Shown here piece by piece: positions 8,119 to 16,382 of a DNA stretch of 64,000 nucleotides; the stretch's first letter is position 1, and every line of letters begins with the position of its first letter. Made by a program: the position numbers and the translations under genes. Source of the DNA: DATLGB01 sp963724135 (GTDB lineage: Bacteria > Actinomycetota > Thermoleophilia > Solirubrobacterales > Solirubrobacteraceae); assembly GCA_963724135.1 (NCBI GenBank), contig CAVRTA010000006.1, positions 1,302,001 through 1,366,000 on the forward strand, given 5' to 3'. The notes beneath the pieces are model-generated. The model did not search any database. It saw nothing but the letters and a program-made list of their open reading frames with translations, and was not told where the DNA came from.

Positions 8119-9965
8119 TGTTGACTCCCCGCCGTCTGTCGTTCGTCACGCTGCTCGCCTTCCTGGCCATGGCCGCCCCGGCGGCGCGCTCCGATCTGGG
8201 CGCCGGGCCGCCGCAGCCGCGCCAGCTCGCGACCGGCTGGGAGGTCAAGTACGACCCCGACGACGTCGGCGTCGGCGAGAACTGGAAGACCGGCCGCTGG
8301 AACGAGCGCTGGCGGCCCGTCACGGTCCCGCATGTCTTCAACGCCGAGCCGGTAGACGACCAGTTCCTGGGCACCACCGCCTGGTACCGGCTCAAGCTGC
8401 GCACCCCCGCCGCCCCCGCCGGCTTTGACTGGGGGCTGCGCTTCGAGGGCATCCGCCGGCGGGCGACGGTCTGGCTCAACGGCCGCCGCGTCGGCTCCCA
8501 TGCCGCCCCCTTCCAGCCCTTCTCCATAGCCGCCACGGGCCTGAAGCCCGTTGGCCAGGTCAACGACCTCGTCGTCCGCGTCGACAACCGCCGCGACACC
8601 GAACTGCGCGAGGGCTGGTGGAACTGGGGCGGCATCACGCGCCCGGTCGTGCTCGAGCCGATCGGCCGCGTGATGTGGGACGACCTCGGCATCCTCTCGG
8701 ACGTCCGCTGCCAGGAGGGCGAGTGCGAGCCGATCGCGCGCACCGACGGCTGGCTGCAGAGCCACTCCCGGCGCACGGTGGACGTGACGCTCGACGTCGC
8801 CCTCACATCGCCCTCCGGTCACGTGACCCGGCAGACCCACGTCGTGCGCGGCCTGAAGGCCGGCGAGCGCCGGCGTGTCGGCTTCCCGATCCGGATCGAG
8901 GGGACGCCCGAGCTGTGGTCGCCCGTGCACCCGAACCTGTACGCGGCGCGGACCACGGTGAGGGTCGGCGACCAGCCGGCGCAGGTCGACGACCGCCGCT
9001 TCGGGCTGCGCTTCGTCCGGGTCCGCGACGGCCGGCTCTATCTCAACGGCCACCTGCTCCAGCTGCGCGGCGCCTCGATCCAGGAGGACGTGCCCGAGCG
9101 CGGGCCGGCGCTGCGCGAGCGCGATATCGACACGATCGTGGGCGACCTCCAGCGTCTGAACGCCAACGTGACCCGCGCGCAGTACCCGCTCGACGAGCGC
9201 TTGCTCAACCGGCTCGACGAGGTCGGCATCCTCGTCTGGAGCCAGGCGTCGGTCTACCACGAGGACGTCGCGCTGGAGGAGGAGGCCGGTCGCCGCGCCG
9301 CGCTGGCGAAGGTGCGCACGGCGGTGCTGACCGGCCGCAACCATCCCTCCGTCCTCGCGCACTCGGTCGCCAACGAGCTCTCGCCCTACGCCGACACGAT
9401 GCCCGGCACGCGCGACTTCCTGCTGCGGGCCGCCCGCCTGACGCGCGACCTCGACGACACCGTTCCCGCCGCCCTGGATCTGCTGACGTACCCGAACCTG
9501 CCGCGCCAGAACGTCTACGACGCGTTCGGGCTCCTCGGCCTGAACTCCTACTACGGCTGGTACGACGGCAAGCCCGGCCCGCAGTCGACCGCCAGCTTCT
9601 CCGGGCTGCGGCCCTTCCTCCAGCGCCAGCGCCGGCTCTACCCCCGCCAGGCGCAGATGATCACCGAGTTCGGCGCCGAGGCCACCGAGCACGGCGCGCC
9701 GACCGAGAAGCAGACCTACCAGTTCCAGGCGCGTTACCTCGCGGACACGCTGCGGGTCGTCCGCCAGGAGTCGTGGGTGAGCGGTGCGATCTACTGGACC
9801 GCACGCGAGTTCTACGTCAAGCCGCGCTGGGACGGCGGGGCGCGCATCCCCTCCGAGCAGCGCGACGCGCTGCACAACAAGGGCCTGCTGCACTACGACG
9901 GCAGCCCCAAGCCCGCCTTCACCGAGGCCCAGCGCCTCTTCCGCGCGACGCCGATCTACCGCTAG
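8118..9965 (+). CDS. Secreted glycoside hydrolase family 2 enzyme
   Basis: The 615-residue product has a signal peptide (about residues 1-26) followed by the three parts of a family 2 glycosidase: a sugar-binding jelly-roll domain (WNERWRPVTVPHVFN, FEGIRRRATVWLNG), an immunoglobulin-like domain and a TIM barrel. The acid/base glutamate is in SVANELSPYAD, about residue 420, and the nucleophile in QAQMITEFGAEA, about residue 520. Family members are beta-galactosidases, beta-glucuronidases and beta-mannosidases; WWNWGGITRPV is a general GH2 feature and does not select among them. It acts outside the cell. It opens a run of co-directional carbohydrate-related genes that reaches 15.3 kb. Confidence 0.88.
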   Translation: MLTPRRLSFVTLLAFLAMAAPAARSDLGAGPPQPRQLATGWEVKYDPDDVGVGENWKTGRWNERWRPVTVPHVFNAEPVDDQFLGTTAWYRLKLRTPAAPAGFDWGLRFEGIRRRATVWLNGRRVGSHAAPFQPFSIAATGLKPVGQVNDLVVRVDNRRDTELREGWWNWGGITRPVVLEPIGRVMWDDLGILSDVRCQEGECEPIARTDGWLQSHSRRTVDVTLDVALTSPSGHVTRQTHVVRGLKAGERRRVGFPIRIEGTPELWSPVHPNLYAARTTVRVGDQPAQVDDRRFGLRFVRVRDGRLYLNGHLLQLRGASIQEDVPERGPALRERDIDTIVGDLQRLNANVTRAQYPLDERLLNRLDEVGILVWSQASVYHEDVALEEEAGRRAALAKVRTAVLTGRNHPSVLAHSVANELSPYADTMPGTRDFLLRAARLTRDLDDTVPAALDLLTYPNLPRQNVYDAFGLLGLNSYYGWYDGKPGPQSTASFSGLRPFLQRQRRLYPRQAQMITEFGAEATEHGAPTEKQTYQFQARYLADTLRVVRQESWVSGAIYWTAREFYVKPRWDGGARIPSEQRDALHNKGLLHYDGSPKPAFTEAQRLFRATPIYR

Positions 9966-9995
9966 AACGCGGGGCGCGCGGTCGTTGTCTTTGAC

Positions 9996-11642
9996 ATGAG
10001 GGTCGTCGTCGGCGTTCTCGTCGCGCTGCTGCTCGCCGCACCCGCGCGGGCCGAGCGCCTCGAGTCGCACATGGTGCCCGTGAGCGCGACCGACGAGAAC
10101 GGCCGGCTGGTCGCGATCGACACCGACGTGCGCCTGCCCGACGGAGCCGCCCCGCGCCGCGGGTGGCCGGTCGTGGCGCTGTTCCACGGCGGCGGCGGGA
10201 CGAAGACGAGCGCGTTCGACGTCAACGCCGCGAAGGCGTTCGCCGCCCGCGGCTACGCGACGATCCTCTACTCCGCACGCGGGCACGGCGCATCGGGCGG
10301 GCAGACGACGATCGTCGGGCCCAAGGAGGTCGGCGACGCGTTCGACGTGCTCGGCTGGGCGCTCGACCGCTACCCGCTCGACCGGCGCCGGATGGCGCTG
10401 TGGGGCTACTCGCAGGGCGGGCTGCACACGAACCTCGTGCACGGCTGGGCCGACAGCCGGCAGCTCAACCCGCGCGGGCTGCGCTTCCGCGCCGTGATGC
10501 CGTCGAGCACGCCCGACCGCGTCTTCGAGGCGCTCGTCGAGCACGGCGTGGTCAAGCTCTCCTTCGGCGCGGCGCTGATCGCGCTGTACTCGACGTCGGC
10601 GCGGCCCGCGCCCCAGGTCGACCGCTGGATCGCCACCGGCCTGGTCGACCAGCCCGCCGCCTACGGCGCCGGCGCCATCTGCGACACCACCGGCCACGAC
10701 GCGCCGGCCTCGACGATGAAGGCCGACCTCGCCTGGCGCTCGATGGGCTGCCGGCCCCGCCGCCTCGGCCTTCCCACCTTCTGGGCGCAGCAGTTCGACG
10801 ACGCGCTGTTCCCCGGCGACATGGCGGTGCGCGCTCTGCGCGCACGGCGCCACCGCTTCGACCGGCTCACCTTCAACACCGGCGGCCACGGCGCGCCGGC
10901 GCAGGCCAAGACTCCCGTGGCGCAGACCCTCGCCCGCCAGGTCCGCTGGCTCGGCGCCGTGCTGCGCCGCCGGCGCCCGCCCGGCCCGCGCGTCGTCTTC
11001 TACGCGCGCGACCCGTCCGTGTCCGTGCCCTACGCCGTCAAGCAGTGGCCCGAGAGCGCCTGGGTACGGCGCACGGCGCGGCGCTGGCCGCCCCGCGGGT
11101 CACGACCCGTGGAGCTGACGCTCGCCAGCGGCGGCGCGCTCGGGCCCGGCACGGCCGCGTCCAGCACGCTCGCGGCGACCGCCGCCGACACCTCCAACGA
11201 CAGCGCCGCCACCGCGGCCGCGCAGGCGATCCCCAACGGCACGACGATCACGGGCGCGCTGCCGCGGCTGGCCGGCCCGGGATCGGCCGCCGAGTTCCGC
11301 TCGGCGCCGTTCACCCGCCGGCGCCTGCTCGCCGGCGCCGCAGTCCTGCGGGGCACCTGGACGCCGCTGAGCGCGGACTCGCAGGTCACCTTCCAGCTCC
11401 TCGACGAGGCGCCGGACGGGACGCTGACACTGCTCGACCGCGGTGTCCGCGGGGTCCGCGGTGCCGTCCCCGGACAGCCCGCCGGGATCGTGGTCCGCGG
11501 CCACCCGACGGCCGCGCTGCTGCAGCCGCGCCACCGCCTGCTGCTGCGCGTCGCCGCCGGCGACGCCTCGTTCTACAAGGCGTACGCCGGCGGCCTGGGC
11601 GGCGTCCTCTCCGACGGACGCCTGCGGATCTCGCTGCGCTGA
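9996..11642 (+). CDS. Secreted alpha/beta hydrolase, CocE/X-Pro peptidase-like
   Basis: A signal peptide (residues 1-19, ending ARA) precedes an alpha/beta-hydrolase domain of about 330 residues. The nucleophile elbow is GYSQGG, the acid is in QFDDALFPGD and the histidine in NTGGHGAPAQ; the oxyanion region is ALFHGGGGTKT. The last ~200 residues resemble the C-terminal jelly-roll of CocE and X-Pro dipeptidyl-peptidases (TRRRLLAGAAVLRGTW). Such enzymes are secreted esterases or peptidases. It begins 30 bases after the GH2 stop and is probably in the same transcript. The substrate is unknown; an ester or peptide cap on a surface polymer would suit the neighbours, but that is inference. Confidence 0.8.
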   Translation: MRVVVGVLVALLLAAPARAERLESHMVPVSATDENGRLVAIDTDVRLPDGAAPRRGWPVVALFHGGGGTKTSAFDVNAAKAFAARGYATILYSARGHGASGGQTTIVGPKEVGDAFDVLGWALDRYPLDRRRMALWGYSQGGLHTNLVHGWADSRQLNPRGLRFRAVMPSSTPDRVFEALVEHGVVKLSFGAALIALYSTSARPAPQVDRWIATGLVDQPAAYGAGAICDTTGHDAPASTMKADLAWRSMGCRPRRLGLPTFWAQQFDDALFPGDMAVRALRARRHRFDRLTFNTGGHGAPAQAKTPVAQTLARQVRWLGAVLRRRRPPGPRVVFYARDPSVSVPYAVKQWPESAWVRRTARRWPPRGSRPVELTLASGGALGPGTAASSTLAATAADTSNDSAATAAAQAIPNGTTITGALPRLAGPGSAAEFRSAPFTRRRLLAGAAVLRGTWTPLSADSQVTFQLLDEAPDGTLTLLDRGVRGVRGAVPGQPAGIVVRGHPTAALLQPRHRLLLRVAAGDASFYKAYAGGLGGVLSDGRLRISLR

Positions 11643-11659
11643 CTCGTAGCGTCTCCGAC

Positions 11660-12760
11660 GTGTCCTATGAAGTGGCGATCTATGCAACGTCCTCGGCGAC
11701 GGCCGGGCTCTACGACCGCGCGCACGGGCGGTCGGGCGGTGCCGAGCGCCAGATGACGCTGCTTGCCCGGGCGCTGACCGAGCAGGGCCGCCGCGTCGCC
11801 CACATCATCCACAAGCCGCGTGACCCGGTCGAACTCCCCTACCCGCTGACTCTCGTGCATCGCGATCCGTACGCCGGCGGCCTGCGGGAGCCGCGCGCGC
11901 TCTGGCGCGCGCTGCGCCGTGCCGATGCCGAGGTGGTGGTGCTCCGTTCCGCCAGCCCGCTCGTCGCCGTCGGCGCGCTGTACGGACGCCGCAACGGCCG
12001 GCGCGTGATCTTCTCGGCCTCGAACGTGTCGGACTTCACGATGGAGAAGATGTCCGGACGCCCGCAGCGCGCCCTCTACGGCCTCGGGCTGCGGGCCGCG
12101 GACGCCGTCGTCGTCCAGTCGGAGGACCAGCGTGAGCTCGCGCTGCGCGCGTTCCCCTCGCTGCCGCGGGTGGTGCCGATCCCCAGCTTCGCCGAGCTTG
12201 CACCGGAAACGTCCCCGCACCCCGGCGAGGCTTTCCTCTGGTTCGGGCGCGCCGTCGCGCAGAAGCAGCCGGAGCGATACGTCGAGCTGGCCCGGTGTCT
12301 GCCCGAGGCGCGCTTTCGCATGATCCTCGTCGACGACGGCGGTGACGGGAAGATCGTCGAGAGCGTCCGCGCCGACGCCGCGGGCCTTGAGAACCTCGAG
12401 CTTCTCGACCCACTCCCGCACGCTTCGCTCGCCCCGCTCGTCGCCCGCTCCGCCGCGGTCGTCAACACCTCCACTTTGGAAGGGATGCCGAACACGTTCC
12501 TCGAGGCGTGGGCTGGCGGCGTGCCGGTGCTGACGCTGCAGTTCGATCCCGACGAACTGGTCGCGCGGCACGATCTCGGCGTTTCCGCTCGCGGCTCGTG
12601 GGAGCGGTTCGTAGCGGGGGCCCGGAGCCTGTGGCAGTCGCGAGCGGACCGCGACGCCCTTGCCCTGCGCGCACGCGCGTACCTGCACGAGCGACACTCG
12701 CCGGAGGCCGTCGGCGCGAGCTGGGCTGCGCTCGTCGACGAGGTCCGTTGCGGGCGCTGA
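11660..12760 (+). CDS. Glycosyltransferase family 4-like protein
   Basis: The 366-residue product has the two Rossmann-like halves of a GT-B glycosyltransferase. The N-terminal half begins YEVAIYATSSATAGLY, and the C-terminal half carries WFGRAVAQKQPERYVELA and the donor-binding STLEGMPNTFLEAWAGG, where the E-x7-E pair contacts the nucleotide sugar. It would transfer a sugar to a lipid-linked or protein acceptor in the cytosol. GTG at 11660 lies 18 bases after the previous stop. The gene overlaps the ATP-grasp gene by 13 bases, which argues for a shared assembly job. Confidence 0.85.
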   Translation: MSYEVAIYATSSATAGLYDRAHGRSGGAERQMTLLARALTEQGRRVAHIIHKPRDPVELPYPLTLVHRDPYAGGLREPRALWRALRRADAEVVVLRSASPLVAVGALYGRRNGRRVIFSASNVSDFTMEKMSGRPQRALYGLGLRAADAVVVQSEDQRELALRAFPSLPRVVPIPSFAELAPETSPHPGEAFLWFGRAVAQKQPERYVELARCLPEARFRMILVDDGGDGKIVESVRADAAGLENLELLDPLPHASLAPLVARSAAVVNTSTLEGMPNTFLEAWAGGVPVLTLQFDPDELVARHDLGVSARGSWERFVAGARSLWQSRADRDALALRARAYLHERHSPEAVGASWAALVDEVRCGR

Positions 12761-13881
12761 TCCTCGAGACCGGCCGCACGCGCTCGGCGCTGGCGGGCGC
12801 GCGCGGCCTGTCCCAGGACGGCTGGCAGGTGGGGATCGGCTCCCCCCTGCGCGGGCTGGCGGCCCGGTCGCGTGCCGTGCAGCGGTGGCACCGGCTGCCC
12901 ACGCCCGAGGCGGGCGGGCGCGGCTACGTGGACGCAGTGCGGGAGGTCGTGCGCTCAGGCGGGTACGAAATCGTCTTCCCCGCCGGCGATGCCGAGTTGC
13001 TGCTGATCGCGGGTGCGCGCGACGAGCTTGGTGCGATCGTTCCCCATCCGCCGTACGACACGCTTCTCATGGGGCTCGACAAGCTCGAGCTCACGCGTGC
13101 AGCGGAGCGCGCCGGAGTGGCGGTGCCGCTCACCTGGGACGCGTCCGACGCGCGCGAGCGGGCGTTCCCGATGGTGGTCAAACCGCGCCTGAAGCTGCCC
13201 AGCCCGGAGGATGGCGACGGCTGGCGCCTGGGGACCCACGTGGCGCGCGACACCGAGGAGGCCGGACGCTACATCGCGGAGATCGCCCGGGCGGGCGTCG
13301 AGCCGGTGCTCCAGGAGCACCTCGAGGGGCGTCTGGTGGCGTGGAGCGGCGTGCTCGACGACGCCGGCGCGGTGCTTGTCGAAGTACAGCAGGAGGCCGC
13401 GCTGCTGTGGCCCCCGTCCGGTGGCGTCAGCGCGCGCGCCGTCACCGTGCCGGTCACACCCGCGGTCGGCGACGGCGCCCGCGCCGTCCTCGCCGAGCTC
13501 GGCTGGATCGGCCTGGTGCAACTGCAGTTCATCGTCCGCGATGACGACCGCCCGCGGCTGATCGATCTCAACCCCCGCTTCTACGGCTCGCTCGCGCTCG
13601 CGGTCGGCGCCGGCGCGAACCTGCCGGCGATCTCGGCGGCCAGCGCCAGCGGCCGCCGGACCGATCCGCAACCGGCGCGTCCCGGGCAGCGCTACCAGTG
13701 GCTGGCCGGGGACGTGCAGGCGCAGCTGTCCCTGCCGGCGGCACGGCTGCTGTTCGCGCTGGTCGGAACCCTGAGCTGGGCCCTGCGTGCCCACCACAGC
13801 ATCTGGTCGCCGCGCGACCCGGCGCCCGCCGTCTGGTACCTCGGCGAGATGCTCCGCCGCTTGGCGGGCAGACGGACGTGA
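12748..13881 (+). CDS. ATP-grasp ligase-like protein
   Basis: The 377-residue protein has an N-terminal pre-ATP-grasp Rossmann part (ALILETGRTRSALAGA, IVFPAGDAELLLIAGA) and an ATP-grasp core: KLELTRAAERAGVAVP, the lysine in FPMVVKPRLKLP, EPVLQEHLEGRL and the metal-binding RPRLIDLNPRFYGSLALA with the usual Asp/Asn-x-Asn. Family members join a carboxylate to an amine or thiol with ATP. It starts at TTG 12748 inside the end of the glycosyltransferase gene, and its stop overlaps the next start (GTGA), so the three proteins are tightly coupled. No substrate can be named; a D-aspartate-ligase-like or amino-acid-capping role is possible. Confidence 0.75.
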   Translation: MRALILETGRTRSALAGARGLSQDGWQVGIGSPLRGLAARSRAVQRWHRLPTPEAGGRGYVDAVREVVRSGGYEIVFPAGDAELLLIAGARDELGAIVPHPPYDTLLMGLDKLELTRAAERAGVAVPLTWDASDARERAFPMVVKPRLKLPSPEDGDGWRLGTHVARDTEEAGRYIAEIARAGVEPVLQEHLEGRLVAWSGVLDDAGAVLVEVQQEAALLWPPSGGVSARAVTVPVTPAVGDGARAVLAELGWIGLVQLQFIVRDDDRPRLIDLNPRFYGSLALAVGAGANLPAISAASASGRRTDPQPARPGQRYQWLAGDVQAQLSLPAARLLFALVGTLSWALRAHHSIWSPRDPAPAVWYLGEMLRRLAGRRT

Positions 13882-15296
13882 CGACCCCCGCCACGCGCCT
13901 GCTCGAGCGTCTGGTCGAGCGAGCCGGCACGGACGCGAAGGCGCTGCTGGCGGAGCTCGAGCGCCACGGCATCCCGCCCACGGCGACCGCCGACGCCGTC
14001 GCACGCCTGGCGCCGGTGATCACCGAGGACGAGGCGTGGCGCGCAGCGGTGACCGCCGACCGCGCGCGCGAGCAGCGCATGGGGCGTGCACTCGCCGTTG
14101 TCGAGCATGCCCTCGGTCCTGTCGCGGACGCCGTGACCATCTCGCGTTCCCCGCTCGGGGCGGCGTGGGGACGCGACGTCGACGTGCTCGTTCGCTCCGG
14201 GCGGCTCGCCGACGCCGAGGCGGCGCTGCTCTCGGCTGGATTCCCCTCAATCGACCCCCTGCTGGCTCGCCTCGGCATCGCCGACGCCGGCCTCCGCTAT
14301 GCCGTCATAGACGGTGCCGACGCACTCACGTCGGTCGAGCTCACGGCGACCAAGACGACCGACCGCCTGCGCCGCCAGGCCGCCAAGGCGGCCGCCGCCC
14401 GCCGGCCCGCCGCCCGCCACGCGCTCGAGCTGGCGGCGCTCGCCCAGGAGCGGGGCGCGGACGAGGTGAGGGCCGTGGCGGTCGTCGCGCTGCGGCGCTG
14501 CGCCCGGTTGGAGCGTGACCTCGGTGTCAGCGGCCCGGCCACGGAGCTCGCGCGTGGATTGGCGCCGAGACCCAATCTCGCGTGGCCGCGCGCCCGTCTC
14601 GACAACCTCGGACTGCGTCTCGGCCGTCTGCGCGCGCGGCGCCTGGTCGTCGCCTTCTCGGGCATCGACGGGTCGGGCAAGAGCACGCAGGCGGCACTCC
14701 TGGGCTCGGCGCTCGAGCGCCTCGGCGTGCCCGCGACGACCGTCTGGGGCAGGATCGGCTTCAGCGGCTCGCGGCTGCTGGACAACGTGGCCGGTCTCGT
14801 GCGCCGGTTCTTACCGGCGGGCAGCCACTCGGCGCAGCGCGCCCGCGCCGAGGGCCTCGATGCGGGTGCGGGCAAACAGCCGCTGACGCGACGCGGCCCG
14901 CTCGGCTGGAGTTGGGCGCTGGCCGTCACGCTCGAGTATCTGCGGCAGGTGCGGGGCCAGATACGCCGCGCACGCGGCCGCGTCGTCGTGCTCGACCGCA
15001 CGCTCTCCGACGCGCTCGTCGATCTCGAGCAGGGCTTCGGCGGCGAGCTCAGGCTCGGGTTGCACCGCAGGCTCGTCCAGCGCCTCGCGCCCCGCGCCGA
15101 CATCATCTTCTACCTCCGCATCAGCGGCGCCGCAGCGGTCGCGCGCAAGGACGACTTCTTCGCCGCCAACGTGCTGCAGGCATACGCGGATCGCCTCGAC
15201 GCCTTGGCGCCGAGCCTTGGCGCCGTCGTCGTCGATGCCGAGCGGCCCCCCGAGGAGATCGCGCACGACGCGCTGCTCGCCGTCCTCGCGACGTGA
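13878..15296 (+). CDS. Nucleotidyltransferase-thymidylate-kinase-like fusion
   Basis: Two domains are visible in 472 residues. Residues 1-230 contain a nucleotidyltransferase-like signature, GAAWGRDVDVLVRSG, with the paired aspartates D-x-D expected at the metal site. From about residue 245 a P-loop kinase follows, with Walker A GIDGSGKSTQAA, a DR motif in VVVLDRTLSDALVDL, and a lid-like KDDFFAAN, resembling thymidylate kinase in fold but much extended. Proteins of this mixed type occur in exopolysaccharide or surface-glycan clusters, where the kinase need not act on dTMP. No complete second tmk is expected to be replaced by this. Start GTG at 13878 overlaps the ATP-grasp stop. Confidence 0.7.
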   Translation: MTTPATRLLERLVERAGTDAKALLAELERHGIPPTATADAVARLAPVITEDEAWRAAVTADRAREQRMGRALAVVEHALGPVADAVTISRSPLGAAWGRDVDVLVRSGRLADAEAALLSAGFPSIDPLLARLGIADAGLRYAVIDGADALTSVELTATKTTDRLRRQAAKAAAARRPAARHALELAALAQERGADEVRAVAVVALRRCARLERDLGVSGPATELARGLAPRPNLAWPRARLDNLGLRLGRLRARRLVVAFSGIDGSGKSTQAALLGSALERLGVPATTVWGRIGFSGSRLLDNVAGLVRRFLPAGSHSAQRARAEGLDAGAGKQPLTRRGPLGWSWALAVTLEYLRQVRGQIRRARGRVVVLDRTLSDALVDLEQGFGGELRLGLHRRLVQRLAPRADIIFYLRISGAAAVARKDDFFAANVLQAYADRLDALAPSLGAVVVDAERPPEEIAHDALLAVLAT

Positions 15297-15299
15297 GCC

Positions 15300-15328
15300 T
15301 GACGGTGATCACGTCCCCGTCGGTCATC
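15300..15328 (-). repeat. Relic copy of the ychF 3' end
   Basis: These 29 bases match 16397-16425, the last coding bases of ychF, in the same orientation with two mismatches. Read on the minus strand they still spell MTDGDVITVR, next to the ychF ending MTDGDVITVK. The collagen-like gene lies between the two copies, so the copies are direct repeats about 1.1 kb apart. They lie outside any recognised gene, between the converging ends of the kinase-fusion gene and the collagen-like gene. Confidence 0.7.
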
Positions 15329-15350
15329 TGCTGCTGCGCGGCGCGATCCG

Positions 15351-16331
15351 CTAGCTCGGGCTCACGAACGTCCATCCGAGCAGGTAGGCGTCGGTGTCGA
15401 TCGCGTTGCCGGTGTAATTGCAGAGGGTGACCGGCACGATGCCGTCCGTCGTCACGACTGTCGGCATGTGGTACAGGCCGGTGGCGAGGTTCGTGTTCGT
15501 ATTGGCGGTCTGGGAGGGCTTTGGAATCGCGAGCTCGCCCTTGTCCGCCTGGCCGTAATCGCGCGAGAAGTACACGCACGAGTCGCCCGCGATCGGACCG
15601 TGGTTCTCCACGAAGACACCCGTCTGCCCGTCGCCGCTGTTGAGCTCGCTGGTGGTCACGGACTTGGACGCCAGCTCGCTGTTGCCGATCGAGTTCGGCG
15701 CGATCGACGATGCGTGCAGCCCGTCGTCCTCGACCTCGCCGTCGTCGATCGCGTTCGCGGCGATGGTCGGGTTCGGGTAGGTCCCGGCGAGTTGGCCGCC
15801 CGCGGCGTCACCGTCCATCACCGCCGACGCGAGCGGCGCGAAGGCATTGCTGCTGAGGCCGTCGAGGAAATCGGCGTTGAGCCCGGAACCCGGACCGTCC
15901 ACCTGCGAGACCTTGTCGAGCGCCTCCTGCGGCGTGATGTCGGCGCCGGACTCGCCCGCCGGCCCTGCCGGCCCGGCCGCGCCGGTCGATCCCGCGGCAC
16001 CCGTCGGACCCGCGGCACCGGTCGGACCCGCGGCACCGGTCGGCCCTGCCGGGCCGGGCGCCCCGTCGCTGCCGTTCACCCCGCCTGGACCGACGGGGCC
16101 CGTCTGGCCCGCCGGCCCGGTCGCACCGCGCAGCCTGCGGATCGACGAGCGCGACAGGTCCTTGAGCGTGACCGTGCGGTTCTTGATCTGCTTCCCGGTG
16201 ATCAGCTTCTTCGCGCTCACCACCGCGTCGGTCGCCATCGCCGGTCCGCCGAGCGCCACGAACAGCGCCAGCATGCCGACGACGATCCCCATCCACTGCT
16301 GCCGCGCCTGGGCGGCGAGCGATCCACGCAT
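15351..16331 (-). CDS. Exported collagen-like repeat protein
   Basis: The 326-residue protein starts with a charged, hydrophobic N-terminus (MGIVVGMLALFVALGG) that reads as a signal anchor, then a stretch with AVVSAKKLITGKQIKN and KDLSRSS, a frequent pattern in Solirubrobacterales surface proteins. Residues about 70-130 are G-x-y triplets (GATGPAGQTGPVGPGG and so on), a collagen-like stalk, followed by a non-collagen C-terminal domain with a repeated N-x-I/N-S style (SIAPNSIGNSELASKS). Likely displayed on the cell surface; the partner is unknown. Alternatively it is a spore or sheath protein, for which there is no support here. Confidence 0.85.
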   Translation of the reverse strand: MRGSLAAQARQQWMGIVVGMLALFVALGGPAMATDAVVSAKKLITGKQIKNRTVTLKDLSRSSIRRLRGATGPAGQTGPVGPGGVNGSDGAPGPAGPTGAAGPTGAAGPTGAAGSTGAAGPAGPAGESGADITPQEALDKVSQVDGPGSGLNADFLDGLSSNAFAPLASAVMDGDAAGGQLAGTYPNPTIAANAIDDGEVEDDGLHASSIAPNSIGNSELASKSVTTSELNSGDGQTGVFVENHGPIAGDSCVYFSRDYGQADKGELAIPKPSQTANTNTNLATGLYHMPTVVTTDGIVPVTLCNYTGNAIDTDAYLLGWTFVSPS

Positions 16332-16362
16332 TGTTTCCTCCCGAGAAGTGCCTGGGGGGACA

Positions 16363-16378
16363 ACGGCCGGCCGGCCGT
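16363..16378. terminator. Perfect GC palindrome between ychF and collagen-like gene
   Basis: ACGGCCGG followed directly by its complement makes a 16-base perfect palindrome in the 51-base gap downstream of ychF (minus) and upstream of the collagen-like gene. It has no U run, so it may instead be a protein site or a weak transcript stop. Confidence 0.35.
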
Positions 16379-16382
16379 GCGC

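Noticed and set aside
7773..10889. 1038-residue minus-strand open frame
   Set aside because: Opposite the exonuclease, GH2 and hydrolase genes, which have clear family motifs; GC-rich DNA produces such frames.
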